Positions 43,701-52,314 are shown, counted from the stretch's first letter. The stretch is DNA of 64,000 nt from Hymenobacter glacieicola (GCF_014640315.1 NZ_BMGS01000014.1:1-64000); one strand, 5' to 3'. Notes: generated by a model from the sequence alone, not told the origin. Made by a program: numbers and translations.

Positions 43701-46700
43701 GCATACGCTCTTCCAGCAGAGTAAGTACACTGTTACTGGCTGGCGTCCGTTCTTCTGCTATTTCTATGTAATCGACATTTATCCACCCTTCGTTAGAACG
43801 GCCATCGTGTTGGAGTCGAATAGAGTTAGAACCAGCGTCAAGGTCAACATCAAATGTTTGGAAGCTCCAGTTGGCCCAGGAGTTGGTGCAGGGGAAATCA
43901 ATATGGTACTTGTAGCTCCAGTTGACATAGAGGGGCATGCGCCGCTCCACACCGGTATTATCGGCGGCATATCGAATAACCACCGTGTAGCGACCTTTTG
44001 TGGGAACGGATACATTAAAATGGACATTAGTACCCTGAGAAGTTAGGTCTCCCACGAATCCTGTTCCTCGGTAACCGGGCCAGTTGGTATTGGGACCAGG
44101 GTTGCTTGATGCGTTTTCCGCCTCGTAGGCTACCACTTTCGGTAATTGGTTCTCGAACACATGCCCTTGACCGTTAGCCATCTGGTATTCACCCGACTCG
44201 ACTACCCGCCCTACTTCGTCATAGTTGGAGTACGAAAAACGGTTTTGCTGCTTTTGCAGGGTGCTCTGGGAGAAGCGGATGCGGCCGTCGCGGGCGTATA
44301 CGTATTCTGTGCGGCCCTCATCGGTGCTTTCGGTGGCCAGCAAGGTACCCGCCCCGCTATAGGTGTTGCGGGTCACAAACGGCACACTTCCCTCTGTAAC
44401 GGTGCCAACATTCGGAGTGCGGACGGTGCTCCACACGCGCACTTCGTCGAGGGCACCCTTGAAAAACTGGCTGCAGCACTGTCGGCCACCAATCCAGAAC
44501 TCGCCGGCTGAATAGCGTACGTCACCCGCGCCACTGTAGGGCGTACCAACCGCGCTGCCATTCAGGTAGGCAGTGACCACTCCATTGTTGTAGGTCAGAC
44601 CAATATGAGACCAAGTATTTAATGGGGCAATAATACCCGTGTTGATCCAGGTCCAGCCAGGGGAGGTGTTGTTGATGGCCCACTGAATACTACCGTCCTC
44701 GAACCGGGCTATTTCGTACTCATTCTCTTTGTTGACGATGATACCACTTTGATTGGCCGTCGGATAAATCCAGGCTTCAATTGTAAAGGCATTTGTCATC
44801 CGTAGAGCTGGGATATCCCCTACCCGTACATAGTCATCCTGCCCATCAAACAACAAATGTCCCCCCCCGGCTGGGGAAGCCGGAATGCCACCCGGTTTGT
44901 AATCTGCCTGAATACGCAGGATTTTTACTTGTCCGCCGCACGGATCAACACCCAGGGTGGAGTTGCTAGCCGTGATGCTGATTTGAGTGGGGGTAGTGGC
45001 AAGTTGAGAGGCTGCCAGGCTGGTTACCCGGCTGGTTACATCGGCACTACACGAAGGATCAAACGTGTAGGAAGCACAGTCGCTGCCTTGCCCGGTTCCG
45101 TAGCGGGCAGTGAGCATGCCGGTGAAGACGGTGCCGGCCGGAGCCGTCAAGGTCAAATTACCCTGGTGTTCGGTTTGCAGGCCGCACAGGGTGCCGCTTC
45201 CCCCAAGCTGAGAACCCCAGCTTACGTGGTTCATGAGGGTTCCCGTCAACCCTTTGCCGGACTGATCAGCGACGGTGCTGCCTGTATTTTCGTTAAACGA
45301 CCAACTGCCGACCCGGCTGTTAGTGGAGGTTGATCCAGGTGTCGCCGTCAGTAGAGAAACCCCTTTGGGCGCTACCGTGGCTACGACCCGACCTGCATCA
45401 TCGTAGTACGAATAGCTAAACTCCCCGTAACGAGCCAGGTAGCTTATAATTTGGTTTTCCTCTTCGGAAATAACGCGGTAGAAGCCGGGCTCCAGGGTAA
45501 TAGGCTGCCAGGGCGCGGCGTGGAAGGTAACTGCTTCAGTGAGCAGGTTGATAATCCGCAACCGCCCACTGCCCTGCACCGACAGGGACACACTGCCGGC
45601 AGCCGGAATATGCAAGTCCTGATACTGGGGCAGGCCGTCAGAGTTTTCTGGCTGGGCGTGAATAGCGGCCGTAAGCGTCAGACCCGGATACTGACTGCCG
45701 CTCAGGCAGGTTGCCAGTAGCTTGCCATCGGCGTCGGAAAAGTTAATACTTTCCTTGCCATCTACGTTCACGTTTACGGCCTTCTCTCCTTTCAGGCGCA
45801 AGGTGGTCGCTAGCGAAGCCCCTGGCACGAACTGCTGGCGCAGCGTCAAGTAGTGATCTAAGTCATTCAGTAGGGGAAATTCCCGACCTTTAGTTTCTCG
45901 CCCGCTGCCCATCCGGAAGGTTTCACCAGGAGCTGCCACACGTTTTACGCCACCTAGCGGGCCACCATATTCTTCAGTCAGGCCAAAAGGATATTCAGTA
46001 GTAGCCGTCAGGGGTTCCAGTGTATTACTGGTACTATAGTAGTAGCCGACCGAACCTGGCGTAGCTGGCTGGTCAGCCGGAGCGGGAGAATTGACATGAG
46101 TTCCCTCGAAATGGGTGGCCTGGTATTCTTGCCCATCAGTAGTCAGAAATTTCTTTTTGAAGCGAAAGGCACTGTTGTTCGTGGGAGCCACTAAGGTGGA
46201 CAATGCAGGTTTTCCACCAGAACTATATACTGTTTGAGTGGCTAGAACGTGGCCAGTCGTTTGGCTTTTAACTTGGCCTTGAGTGGAGCGGCCAAGAGCA
46301 TCGGTAAATGCTTTGCCTTCCCCTATGATATTCCCATTGCCATCAAAGGAACGAGACATATTCCAATTTCGGTCTAGGTCGTCCGCCGGATCTGCGGGGG
46401 GAGTATAAATGACCGCTGTACTAGCAGCCAACTGAGTAACCTCAGTCGGGGATAGAGCCCTATCATAGACGCGCACGTCATCGTAGTATCCGTTCGCCCG
46501 TAAGGAGGGATTGGTAGTTGAGCCAACAGCTAGTTCTGACCAGGGCGCCGGCATAGACATGCCACTGGCCCGGTAAGCAACCTGCTGCCCGTTACGATAC
46601 AAGGCGGCTTCGCCCCGGTTAAAGGTAAAGACGAAATGCTGCCAGACGTTTGGCTGCAGGGTATTATCAGGGGATTCTATACGGGTTGCTAAATCCGTAC

Positions 46701-47127
46701 CCGTATACACCCGGCCCGAAGAAGAAGCATGGAATAAAAACCCGCTCCATGGATCTGGACCGTGTAAGCTGGCTCCCACAGCTTGCGTCCAATTGCCGAT
46801 GGTGCCACCATCCGCATACACCCACCAGCTAACAGTGAAGGCGGCTGGCTGCCACCGGAGGGGAATGCGGATAGCAGCATCATTTTGCAGCCGGATAGCG
46901 CCCTTCACCTTACCCCAAGCATGCCAGTTGCCAGTATTGACTATCTGGGCCGAACGTCCCGCACCGGATACATCCTGGGCTTTAGTACCAGTTGTTTCAT
47001 CCAACTGCAGCCATGTTACCAAGCCATTGGTTAGACCAGCGGGGCCCGTAGTTTGAGCGTGGGCAACGTTGAATGATTTGCTAAGCAGGGTAATAACGAT
47101 AGCACTAACGCGTAAAGCTTGTTTCAT
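40750..47127 (-). CDS. RHS polymorphic toxin with C-terminal HNH-like nuclease, 2125 aa
   Basis: Domains in order: a signal peptide; a LamG/concanavalin-like domain (about 30-235); a long RHS-type region; a second LamG domain (about 780-930); a CBM6/35-like domain (about 1000-1130, VAYEAENASSNPGPNTNWPG); and RHS/YD repeats (about 1200-1700) ending in the core motif RMTIDPAGQFYSGYVGMGNN-like (here RWMTIDPAGQFYSGYVGMGN). After a pre-toxin hydrophobic stretch the tip reads GQEVHHWLLHRNQGIGKY and LMNMPNQLFHDALHG, a histidine pattern of HNH/AHH-type nucleases. The cleaved tip would kill competitors by cutting DNA or RNA. The immunity gene follows directly. Confidence 0.85.
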   Translation of the reverse strand: MKQALRVSAIVITLLSKSFNVAHAQTTGPAGLTNGLVTWLQLDETTGTKAQDVSGAGRSAQIVNTGNWHAWGKVKGAIRLQNDAAIRIPLRWQPAAFTVSWWVYADGGTIGNWTQAVGASLHGPDPWSGFLFHASSSGRVYTGTDLATRIESPDNTLQPNVWQHFVFTFNRGEAALYRNGQQVAYRASGMSMPAPWSELAVGSTTNPSLRANGYYDDVRVYDRALSPTEVTQLAASTAVIYTPPADPADDLDRNWNMSRSFDGNGNIIGEGKAFTDALGRSTQGQVKSQTTGHVLATQTVYSSGGKPALSTLVAPTNNSAFRFKKKFLTTDGQEYQATHFEGTHVNSPAPADQPATPGSVGYYYSTSNTLEPLTATTEYPFGLTEEYGGPLGGVKRVAAPGETFRMGSGRETKGREFPLLNDLDHYLTLRQQFVPGASLATTLRLKGEKAVNVNVDGKESINFSDADGKLLATCLSGSQYPGLTLTAAIHAQPENSDGLPQYQDLHIPAAGSVSLSVQGSGRLRIINLLTEAVTFHAAPWQPITLEPGFYRVISEEENQIISYLARYGEFSYSYYDDAGRVVATVAPKGVSLLTATPGSTSTNSRVGSWSFNENTGSTVADQSGKGLTGTLMNHVSWGSQLGGSGTLCGLQTEHQGNLTLTAPAGTVFTGMLTARYGTGQGSDCASYTFDPSCSADVTSRVTSLAASQLATTPTQISITASNSTLGVDPCGGQVKILRIQADYKPGGIPASPAGGGHLLFDGQDDYVRVGDIPALRMTNAFTIEAWIYPTANQSGIIVNKENEYEIARFEDGSIQWAINNTSPGWTWINTGIIAPLNTWSHIGLTYNNGVVTAYLNGSAVGTPYSGAGDVRYSAGEFWIGGRQCCSQFFKGALDEVRVWSTVRTPNVGTVTEGSVPFVTRNTYSGAGTLLATESTDEGRTEYVYARDGRIRFSQSTLQKQQNRFSYSNYDEVGRVVESGEYQMANGQGHVFENQLPKVVAYEAENASSNPGPNTNWPGYRGTGFVGDLTSQGTNVHFNVSVPTKGRYTVVIRYAADNTGVERRMPLYVNWSYKYHIDFPCTNSWANWSFQTFDVDLDAGSNSIRLQHDGRSNEGWINVDYIEIAEERTPASNSVLTLLEERMPSNSLDVNRCSQRNTVWYDLPMQDAALNSRTQEFVLGAVAKTSNGTNTTWYSYDEMGRVVWMVQTAPAVGTKMVDYTYDFLGNVLEVAYQKGQPDAFYHHYEYDADRRLRSAYTSPDGLAANRTLQARYFYYLHGPLKRVELADRLQGIDYAYTLQGWLKSINNVEQRFDPGQDSPAANGTLRDLFSMRLDYFDGDYRSRQLTAPNLNSPANQNAARYDGTVKANMWRTAASSSVHGYAYQYDAKGQLLQSDYGQLTGGNYLSYDPTHKFEEGNLSYDAHGNILSLRRRDTAGITTDDFTYQYTPNTNKLLAVKNQNGANVLSYEYDENGQMTRESEAGKGDKYLRYDVTGRVTGVYRNANFTSPVTIYNYNDRGFRSSKVVFNAQGTTLNTTYFITDAEGNVLSTYEQQPEKDLQQTEVPIYGSSRLGTLTRLEDGSLDSRYELNDQLGNARVIFHKPKTIKYQATMEPGQATKEEEQFTNIQGTRVYHPSARTGSHVSRINASQGLIYGPGKTLAVEQGDTITFSTWMLAMPTSRPDQLTMKPLLAAGAAVGSAQVQPAILPEGRRIQRHANWLNRLAAGISFTGWSKGATANRTVAMTGSGTTLRYILRDVDGTVVEDREIAILGNDGAWHQLKIGVRAAKAGTAEMIISSTLQQDVLFDDVEVTQTGCMIVQEQHTYAFGSPLTGLNYVIGNKRYRHGYQGQHTDHDEETGYEAFELRLYNSRIGRWMTIDPAGQFYSGYVGMGNNPLINIDPDGAFAGPGNPFKAIFTLGDITKQTFALGEVTVTASRHSLGALRTLASYASNVARTLKSIPKVDEPGTLESAIPVWGSGRQAIHDFQNGNYAWGAFNTAMAVSDVFLVKSLVTGVGRIGAKTAWKTGSHTWGATRKWIGKNGLAARGQEVHHWLLHRNQGIGKYAPNWLKNQPWNLMNMPNQLFHDALHGVGPNPMNLAEQLYHGTPRWFKSVIGSGGGRTVEGVVR

Positions 47128-47390
47128 GTAAGCAGGAATAAAAAGCTATAGGATGCATTACGACAGGCACAGGCTAGCCAAGCCTAACCCAACGGGAAGA
47201 CATTAAGACAAAGGCTACCTAGATAGGGTAGCTGATATAAACGCAATAGGAGGAACCAACAGAGAATAGGACGGAAAGAAGGATGGTTGGCGCACCCAAG
47301 TGCAGCAAATATAAACAGCGAAGCTTATTTGACAAAAGGTCTATTTTCACTTAAGTGAGGTGGTCTAGCTGAGGCGGACAGAACTAGGAC
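47128..47390. other. Non-coding stretch upstream of the RHS toxin
   Basis: AT-rich, no gene seen. It should contain the promoter of the minus-strand RHS operon. Confidence 0.5.
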
Positions 47391-47540
47391 GTATTTTCCA
47401 GCAACAATGGCAAGTGCGACGAGGCGTTCAAAACCGAGGCCCTTCGCTTGGCCCGCGAGAGCCGCTTGACCACCTTCTTGTCGCAGATGTATAACTTAAG
47501 GAAGTCTTTATTCTCGTTTTGCACTTGTACAGGGAAGTAA
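47391..47540 (+). pseudogene. Transposase N-terminal remnant (IS3 OrfA-like)
   Basis: The plus strand reads SSNNGKCDEAFKTEALRLAR then ESRLTT before losing sense. This closely resembles the first helices of IS3-family OrfA proteins (K-x-D-E-x-F-K-x-E-A-L-x-L). No inverted repeats or downstream OrfB remain. It marks an old insertion between the RHS island and the next module. Confidence 0.5.
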
Positions 47541-47663
47541 GGTCCGCCCCCGCGACTGGCCCTGAGCCTTTCCCTGCCCTCGTCCGCCTTGCAGCGCCGG
47601 CAGCGGCAACGGCAGTAGTACTCGCCCCTGCTTATCTTGCCCGCTCCTCCGCCAGAGTTATCC

Positions 47664-47984
47664 ATGTGCCAGACCCTCCCGAAAACCGTTATCCCGCAGG
47701 ACGCGCCCAACGGCAGCGACACGGACCACCTGCTCCCCGTTATCGACTTTCTGAAGGCCCGGGGCTACACGCCGGCCACGGGGGACCGGTTTGACTTCAA
47801 CCGCGACGGGTTGGGCACCTACGGCTTTACCGAGCCCCTGAACGTGGCCCTGTTGCAGGAGCACTTCGTGTTTCCGCCCACCATCACGCTGTCCGGCGAG
47901 GGGCTGCACGACACCCGCCACTTTGTGCGGATTGGCCAGGGCACTCCCACCCCGCCCGCCCGTACGCTGTCCTTTGAAGCCTAG
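47664..47984 (+). CDS. Hypothetical protein, 106 aa
   Basis: Start ATG 47664 (MCQTLPKTVIPQDAPNGSDT). The body, DFLKARGYTPATGDRFDFNR followed by EPLNVALLQEHFVFPPTITL and HDTRHFVRIGQG, looks like a conserved small plasmid-type protein with mixed helix and strand. It is unknown to me in function. No signal or membrane segment. It stops three bases before the GTG of the next gene, so the pair is co-translated, and both are high-GC like the Fic module that follows. Confidence 0.6.
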   Translation: MCQTLPKTVIPQDAPNGSDTDHLLPVIDFLKARGYTPATGDRFDFNRDGLGTYGFTEPLNVALLQEHFVFPPTITLSGEGLHDTRHFVRIGQGTPTPPARTLSFEA

Positions 47985-47987
47985 CGC

Positions 47988-48809
47988 GTGCGCCTCGTAC
48001 TTCCCCCCGCCGACACCGCCGCCCGCCAGGCAATGACCGATCAGGGCAACGCCCTGTATCCCGGCGTGGACCACTGGGAACACCCCCGGAAAGGGCTGCC
48101 GGCCGGCAAGATGCTGGTGCAGTTCGACTTTCGGGACGCCGACGTGATCCGCCGCAGCCCGACCACGGCCAGCGTGTACTTCACCGACGCGGACACGCTG
48201 CTGAAGTACCTGACCGAGAACGACCAGGTGCGGGCCCGGGGCCTGGCCGAAGCCCTGCAGGTGGGCCCCTACCGGGCCGACTCGGCCAGCCCCCACCGCT
48301 ACAGCCAGAACGTGGCCCTCTACCAGCTGCAGCGGGAGCTGCGCGCCGAGCAGGTGCACGTGGCCCAGCCGGCCGAGTTTGGCCAGGGCCTGACCCGCAA
48401 CAACCTGCACTGGGGCGACGGCGTAGGCCAGCAGTTTTTCCTGGCCATTCCCCGCGACCAGCTCCGGACCGGCGCGACCCCCCTGCTCCAGCTCAGCGGC
48501 GTGCTGCCCTGCATCGACCGGGAGCACCGCCTCGAGTGGATGAAGCGGGTGGAGCAGCAGCCCGGCCAGGACGTGAAAGAGGCCGTGGCGAAGGCCTTTG
48601 AAAGCCAGGTGGAGCAACTGCTGCGCGGCAGCCCGGCGCAGCAGCAGCGCGGCCGGGAAATTGCCGAGCTGGTGAAGGCGCGTCGGTCCTTCGCTACCCC
48701 GCTCACCGACCACCCCAGCCTGAAAAAGCTGCCAAGGCCCCCCCTGACGCCTGTTGCGCCCACGCCCAGCCCGGCGCCTAAACCGCGCCGCCGGGGCCCC
48801 CATTTTTAG
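47988..48809 (+). CDS. Unknown protein with basic KRRGP-type tail, 273 aa
   Basis: GTG start at 47988, three bases after the previous stop. It is a soluble, arginine- and glutamine-rich protein (KMLVQFDFRDADVIRRSPTT, a long helical EWMKRVEQQPGQDVKEAVAK segment). It ends in a proline-rich linker and PKPRRRGPHF. That tail matches the ends of the two Fic toxins (PKRRGPKL and PKRRGPTL), although the rest is unrelated. This suggests a common sorting or secretion signal. It directly precedes the second Fic module. Fold and function unknown. Confidence 0.6.
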   Translation: MRLVLPPADTAARQAMTDQGNALYPGVDHWEHPRKGLPAGKMLVQFDFRDADVIRRSPTTASVYFTDADTLLKYLTENDQVRARGLAEALQVGPYRADSASPHRYSQNVALYQLQRELRAEQVHVAQPAEFGQGLTRNNLHWGDGVGQQFFLAIPRDQLRTGATPLLQLSGVLPCIDREHRLEWMKRVEQQPGQDVKEAVAKAFESQVEQLLRGSPAQQQRGREIAELVKARRSFATPLTDHPSLKKLPRPPLTPVAPTPSPAPKPRRRGPHF

Positions 48810-48830
48810 CCCAATTGCGTATCTTGTCGT

Positions 48831-49142
48831 ATGGAAAAGACCCCGTATTTCTCCGATAACGAGCGTAGCGAGCAGCAGCGCCGCGACGTGGTAAAATTCG
48901 CCGTGGGGGTGTCCATGAGCCAGAACCGGCCCCCGTCGCCGCAACTGGTGGCCTTGCAGAACCGTTACATCGCCGGCGAGATTGACTTGGAACAGGTGTC
49001 GGCCGCGCTCGAGGCCGACTACGCGCCGGCTCCCGGCCCGGACCCGCTGGCCAAGTACGCCCCCGGCGAAGGCCCCCACGTGGAGCCCGCGCCCGAGTAC
49101 AGCCCCTATCTGCTGTTCGAGGAACGCATACCGACCCTGTAG
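48831..49142 (+). CDS. VbhA-like Fic antitoxin
   Basis: A 103-residue protein with the VbhA layout. A helix, RDVVKFAVGVSMSQNRPPSP, is followed by QNRYIAGEIDLEQVSAALEA. The aligned inhibitory position reads VSMSQN, so, as in the first module, the canonical glutamate is replaced by glutamine. A C-terminal acidic/proline-rich extension is present. It starts 21 bases after the preceding gene and is separated from its toxin by a terminator, an arrangement identical to the module at 13.6 kb. Confidence 0.7.
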   Translation: MEKTPYFSDNERSEQQRRDVVKFAVGVSMSQNRPPSPQLVALQNRYIAGEIDLEQVSAALEADYAPAPGPDPLAKYAPGEGPHVEPAPEYSPYLLFEERIPTL

Positions 49143-49208
49143 ACACCCTGCGCCTTCCTGCCGCAAGTGCCCTTCGCTTCCTCGCGGCAGGAAGGCTACC
49201 CTCACCGA

Positions 49209-49233
49209 AGCCCGGCCCCGTGCCGGGCTTTTT
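49209..49233 (+). terminator. Intrinsic terminator between antitoxin and Fic toxin
   Basis: Stem AGCCCGGC / GCCGGGCT with a short CCCGT loop and T-run, ending 12 bases before the toxin ATG at 49245. Confidence 0.8.
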
Positions 49234-49244
49234 GCTACGCGATA

Positions 49245-50447
49245 ATGCCCGACGTATTTACGAACCCGGCCGACGGCCTGCTGTATAATAATGTCCGCGC
49301 CACCAGCGAGAGTCAGCTGGACCGCCTCGAAGCCGACTTGTCGATTACGCGGCTCATGTTTGTTCGGGCGCAGGTGGGCCTCGTCACCCCCCGGCCGCCG
49401 GTGCAGCCCATCGTTGGCCCGGCGTACGCCGTCCCGCCCATTCCGGTTGCCTTTGATGAGCAGCATCTCCGGGCCATGCACCGCTACTTGTTCCAGGACG
49501 TGTACCCGTGGGCCGGCGAAACCCGCCAGGACCGGGGATTTCAGGGCTACAAGCCCGCCGCCCACGTGCAGGCCGACCACCTGCTGACCTACGCCAACTA
49601 CCGCCACATCGGCTCCGACGTGGGCGCGCTGGCCGCGCAACTCACGGCCGAGAACAACCTGAAGGGGTTATCCAAGCCGCAGTTCGTGGAGCGGGCCGCG
49701 TACTACCTCGACCACTTCAACCACGTTCACCTCTTCCGCGAAGGCAACGGCCGCACGATGCAAGCTGTGCTGCTGCAGCTAGGCCACCAGGCCGGCTACC
49801 GCCTTGATTTTCAGAAAGTATATAAGGAGTTCAACCTGGCCCGGGATACTGGCCTCGTGGGCGTTTCGGCCAGCACGCATGAGAACCTGACCCGCCTTCG
49901 CTACCTGCTTGAGGCGGCCACCACCGCGCTACCCGGGGCCGCTGCCGAAGCTGCCCGGCATCCCAGCCTAGCGCGGCCCTTGCGTGAGCCCACCGGGGAG
50001 GTAGCTCGGCTACAGGCCCTGCGCGAGCTGAAGGCCAGCAGCCAGCGGGTCGGCATTCGCCACGCCCAGGAAACCGGGGCTCCGCTGCAGGATGCCAACG
50101 GCGGGCCGATTATGTCGCCCCTGCTTACCTACGTGCAGGCGGCCATCATGCCCCGCCCCGCCGCCCTGACCGAGCAGGCCACGCTGGATGACTTGCAGAA
50201 GCCCTACGTGCTGATCGCGCGCTCCGCTAACCCGCAGCTCTCCGACAAGCCCGCGCTGCTGCGCTTCTCGCAGGCCGTAGCCCAGGCCGTGCAAGCGTTT
50301 CGCGCCGAACTGGCGCCCCAGCCGCAGCAGTCCGTGCAGCCGGTCACCCAGCTAACGGAACCACCGGGAAGTAGTACTCCCGGCCCGGTGAGCCCACCCT
50401 CCCAACAAAAACCCTCCGTGCCGAAGCGCCGCGGGCCTACACTATAA
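49245..50447 (+). CDS. Fic-domain AMP-transferase toxin (VbhT-like)
   Basis: A 400-residue Fic protein starting at ATG 49245 (MPDVFTNPADGLLYNNVRAT). The start was chosen by its alignment with the first Fic toxin. Catalytic motif HLFREGNGR at residues 152-160, preceded by the flap region (ETRQDRGFQGYKPA). The post-Fic extension is helical, then proline/serine-rich, and ends in PKRRGPTL. The first 200 residues match the toxin at 13996 throughout, so the two modules are related by duplication or shared ancestry. AMPylation of topoisomerases is the activity of the best-known relative, VbhT. Confidence 0.85.
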   Translation: MPDVFTNPADGLLYNNVRATSESQLDRLEADLSITRLMFVRAQVGLVTPRPPVQPIVGPAYAVPPIPVAFDEQHLRAMHRYLFQDVYPWAGETRQDRGFQGYKPAAHVQADHLLTYANYRHIGSDVGALAAQLTAENNLKGLSKPQFVERAAYYLDHFNHVHLFREGNGRTMQAVLLQLGHQAGYRLDFQKVYKEFNLARDTGLVGVSASTHENLTRLRYLLEAATTALPGAAAEAARHPSLARPLREPTGEVARLQALRELKASSQRVGIRHAQETGAPLQDANGGPIMSPLLTYVQAAIMPRPAALTEQATLDDLQKPYVLIARSANPQLSDKPALLRFSQAVAQAVQAFRAELAPQPQQSVQPVTQLTEPPGSSTPGPVSPPSQQKPSVPKRRGPTL

Positions 50448-50476
50448 GCCGATACTCGGTAAGGAGTACGCCTGGC

Positions 50477-51028
50477 CTACCGCGCGGCGCCCCACTGGTA
50501 GCCACGCCGGTAAAACCCCTCTACCAGCTTCGGGGCGCTGTTTTCCGTGAAGCGGTAGCGGCAGTAGGCAAACAAAGCGAGGGCCGCCCCAACGGCCCAG
50601 CCCCACACCGGACTAGCCGCCGGCAGCGAGTGCGCGACCACTAGGTGAGCCAGGTAGCCGGGCAGCAGGCAGGCTAGAGTCACGCACACCAAAAAGGGTA
50701 GCACCCAGAGCCCGCCCCGGCGATGCCGCAGGGCCACCACCAACCCTTTCAGCCAGTACAGGCCGGCGTAGGCTAGGAAAGCTACCAGTCCCATGCCCAT
50801 CAGGCGGGGAATGCCGAACACCGGACCAAGGAAATCCATTGGAGCCAGTATGATAAAGCCAAGAGTGATGAAGGGGGCGGCTACCAAGGCCTGTACCACC
50901 ACGCGGGAGCCCAGCACAAAACCCCATCCAATGAGGGCACCTAGCCCTCGCCCAACCACGCGGGTTGAGTGAGCCGAATAACGGTGCTCATTACGGCCTT
51001 CCTCGTAACCTTGCTGGTAGTTGGGCAT
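50477..51028 (-). CDS. Multi-pass membrane protein, 183 aa
   Basis: Four to five hydrophobic helices: LGALIGWGFVLGSRVVVQAL, APFITLGFIILAPM, MGMGLVAFLAYAGLYWL, LPFLVCVTLACLLPGYL and a C-terminal WGWAVGAALALFAYC. The N-terminal 25 residues are polar (YQQGYEEGRNEHRYSAHSTR). No transporter or enzyme motif is recognised. It converges on the Fic toxin gene with a gap of 30 bases. A role in the module, such as self-protection, is possible only by proximity. Confidence 0.6.
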   Translation of the reverse strand: MPNYQQGYEEGRNEHRYSAHSTRVVGRGLGALIGWGFVLGSRVVVQALVAAPFITLGFIILAPMDFLGPVFGIPRLMGMGLVAFLAYAGLYWLKGLVVALRHRRGGLWVLPFLVCVTLACLLPGYLAHLVVAHSLPAASPVWGWAVGAALALFAYCRYRFTENSAPKLVEGFYRRGYQWGAAR

Positions 51029-51591
51029 GGCAGTCGGGGGTATAACGTGGTGGATTCAACGAGGCATTATAACTATAGCAACTTACTTATATTCTCTACT
51101 CATTTACGTGAACTGAAGCAGTAAAGCCGCATTCGTTGCCACGTTAAGCCACCCAGTCAAGCGGAATGAAACAATCATAGCGGCCCGCGAAGGTAACATC
51201 TACCGTAATCGTGTGCTCAGGCCTCCGCCTTCCCATCCATGTGAAACGATTCTTTGTGTTGCTCTTGCTGCCTGTTGTGAATTGCCAGAGTAGGCGAGAA
51301 AATTCAAGGATCAAGACAAAGCGTTCAACTACACCACTTGCGAATATTACCTAGAGATAGTGCGAGTACTTTTCTGTTTGCCTAAAGAGCGTGCGAAAGA
51401 TTAGGGAGTGATAGTGCGAGGGCCAGAGCCACTATAAAAGTTTGGGTGAAAAGTTGCATTTGCTCTTTCATGGTGCGCAACGCGCCTGGTCAGCGCGTGC
51501 GTGCAATCCGCGTAATACCGGTGAGTTAGGGGACGCTTCTACGGAACCAATTCCGTTTCTTTGCCTGCTCGCCAAACCCAGCTTTCCTCCT
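51029..51591. other. Mostly non-coding stretch with a possible small lipoprotein ORF
   Basis: No substantial gene. At 51241-51354 a GTG-started 37-codon frame reads MKRFFVLLLLPVVNCQSRRE, which looks like a lipoprotein signal with a lipobox cysteine. It then ends quickly, so it is probably a truncated remnant. The rest shows nothing clear. Confidence 0.35.
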
Positions 51592-52314
51592 ATGCTACAG
51601 GCCTGTCTAAATGGCAATCGCACCAAGCACGAGCATGCGGCCGTGCCGTACACCCCGTCCGAGTTGGCGGCCGATGCCGGGCTTGTCGTGCGGGCCGGGG
51701 CTCAGGAGTTGCATCTGCACCCGCGGGCGGAGGATGGGTCCGAGAGTTTACGCGCTGTCGATGTGGCGGGGGCCTTGCAAGCGGTTCGTGCGCAGGTGCC
51801 GGGGGTATTGGTTGGCATTTCCACCCATGAGGGCATTGCCTCCCCCACACCTCTGGCTACGTTACTGGCCACGTGGACCGAACTGCCCGATTACGTGTCG
51901 ATCAACCTGGGGGAAGTCGCCGCTCCAGACCTTTGGCATGCCGCCACCAGCCGCGGAATCGCCGTGGAAGCGGGCCTAAGCAGCGTTGCTGACGCGCAAC
52001 GCTTATTACAATTTGCCCCACCTGCTACCTACTGTCGCCTACTGGTAGAAATAGCGGAACAGCACTTGGAGGAGGCCATGCGCACTGCACATACTATTCT
52101 GCGAACCATGCAAGCCTTTCAACCGCAAGTGCCCCGCCTGCTGCACGGCATGAACGCAACCATGTGGCCCCTATTTCAAGTAGCGATGGAACAGCGTCTC
52201 TCTACGCGCATTGGGTTGGAAGATGGCTTGCAGTTGCCTTCCGGAGCGGTGGCAACGGGTAATGAACAGCTGCTGCAACAGGCAGCGGCCCAGCTCTCGG
52301 CACAACGGCGGTAG
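51592..52314 (+). CDS. DUF849-like beta-keto acid cleavage enzyme
   Basis: A 240-residue TIM-barrel protein starting at ATG 51592 (MLQACLNGNRTKHEHAAVPY, the usual opening of the BKACE/DUF849 family). The zinc-site motif LHLHPR near residue 41, the GISTHEGIA segment and VSINLGEV strand are conserved. BKACE enzymes cleave beta-keto acids with acetyl-CoA, and the original member is 3-keto-5-aminohexanoate cleavage enzyme. This copy is shorter than typical members (about 270-310 residues), so it may be a sub-family. It is bounded on its right by a 14-bp partial transposon end. Confidence 0.8.
   Translation: MLQACLNGNRTKHEHAAVPYTPSELAADAGLVVRAGAQELHLHPRAEDGSESLRAVDVAGALQAVRAQVPGVLVGISTHEGIASPTPLATLLATWTELPDYVSINLGEVAAPDLWHAATSRGIAVEAGLSSVADAQRLLQFAPPATYCRLLVEIAEQHLEEAMRTAHTILRTMQAFQPQVPRLLHGMNATMWPLFQVAMEQRLSTRIGLEDGLQLPSGAVATGNEQLLQQAAAQLSAQRR

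Noticed and set aside
47658..49640. A 660-codon minus-strand frame
   Set aside because: It covers three plus-strand genes with recognisable products and has no domain of its own. It stays open because of high GC content.
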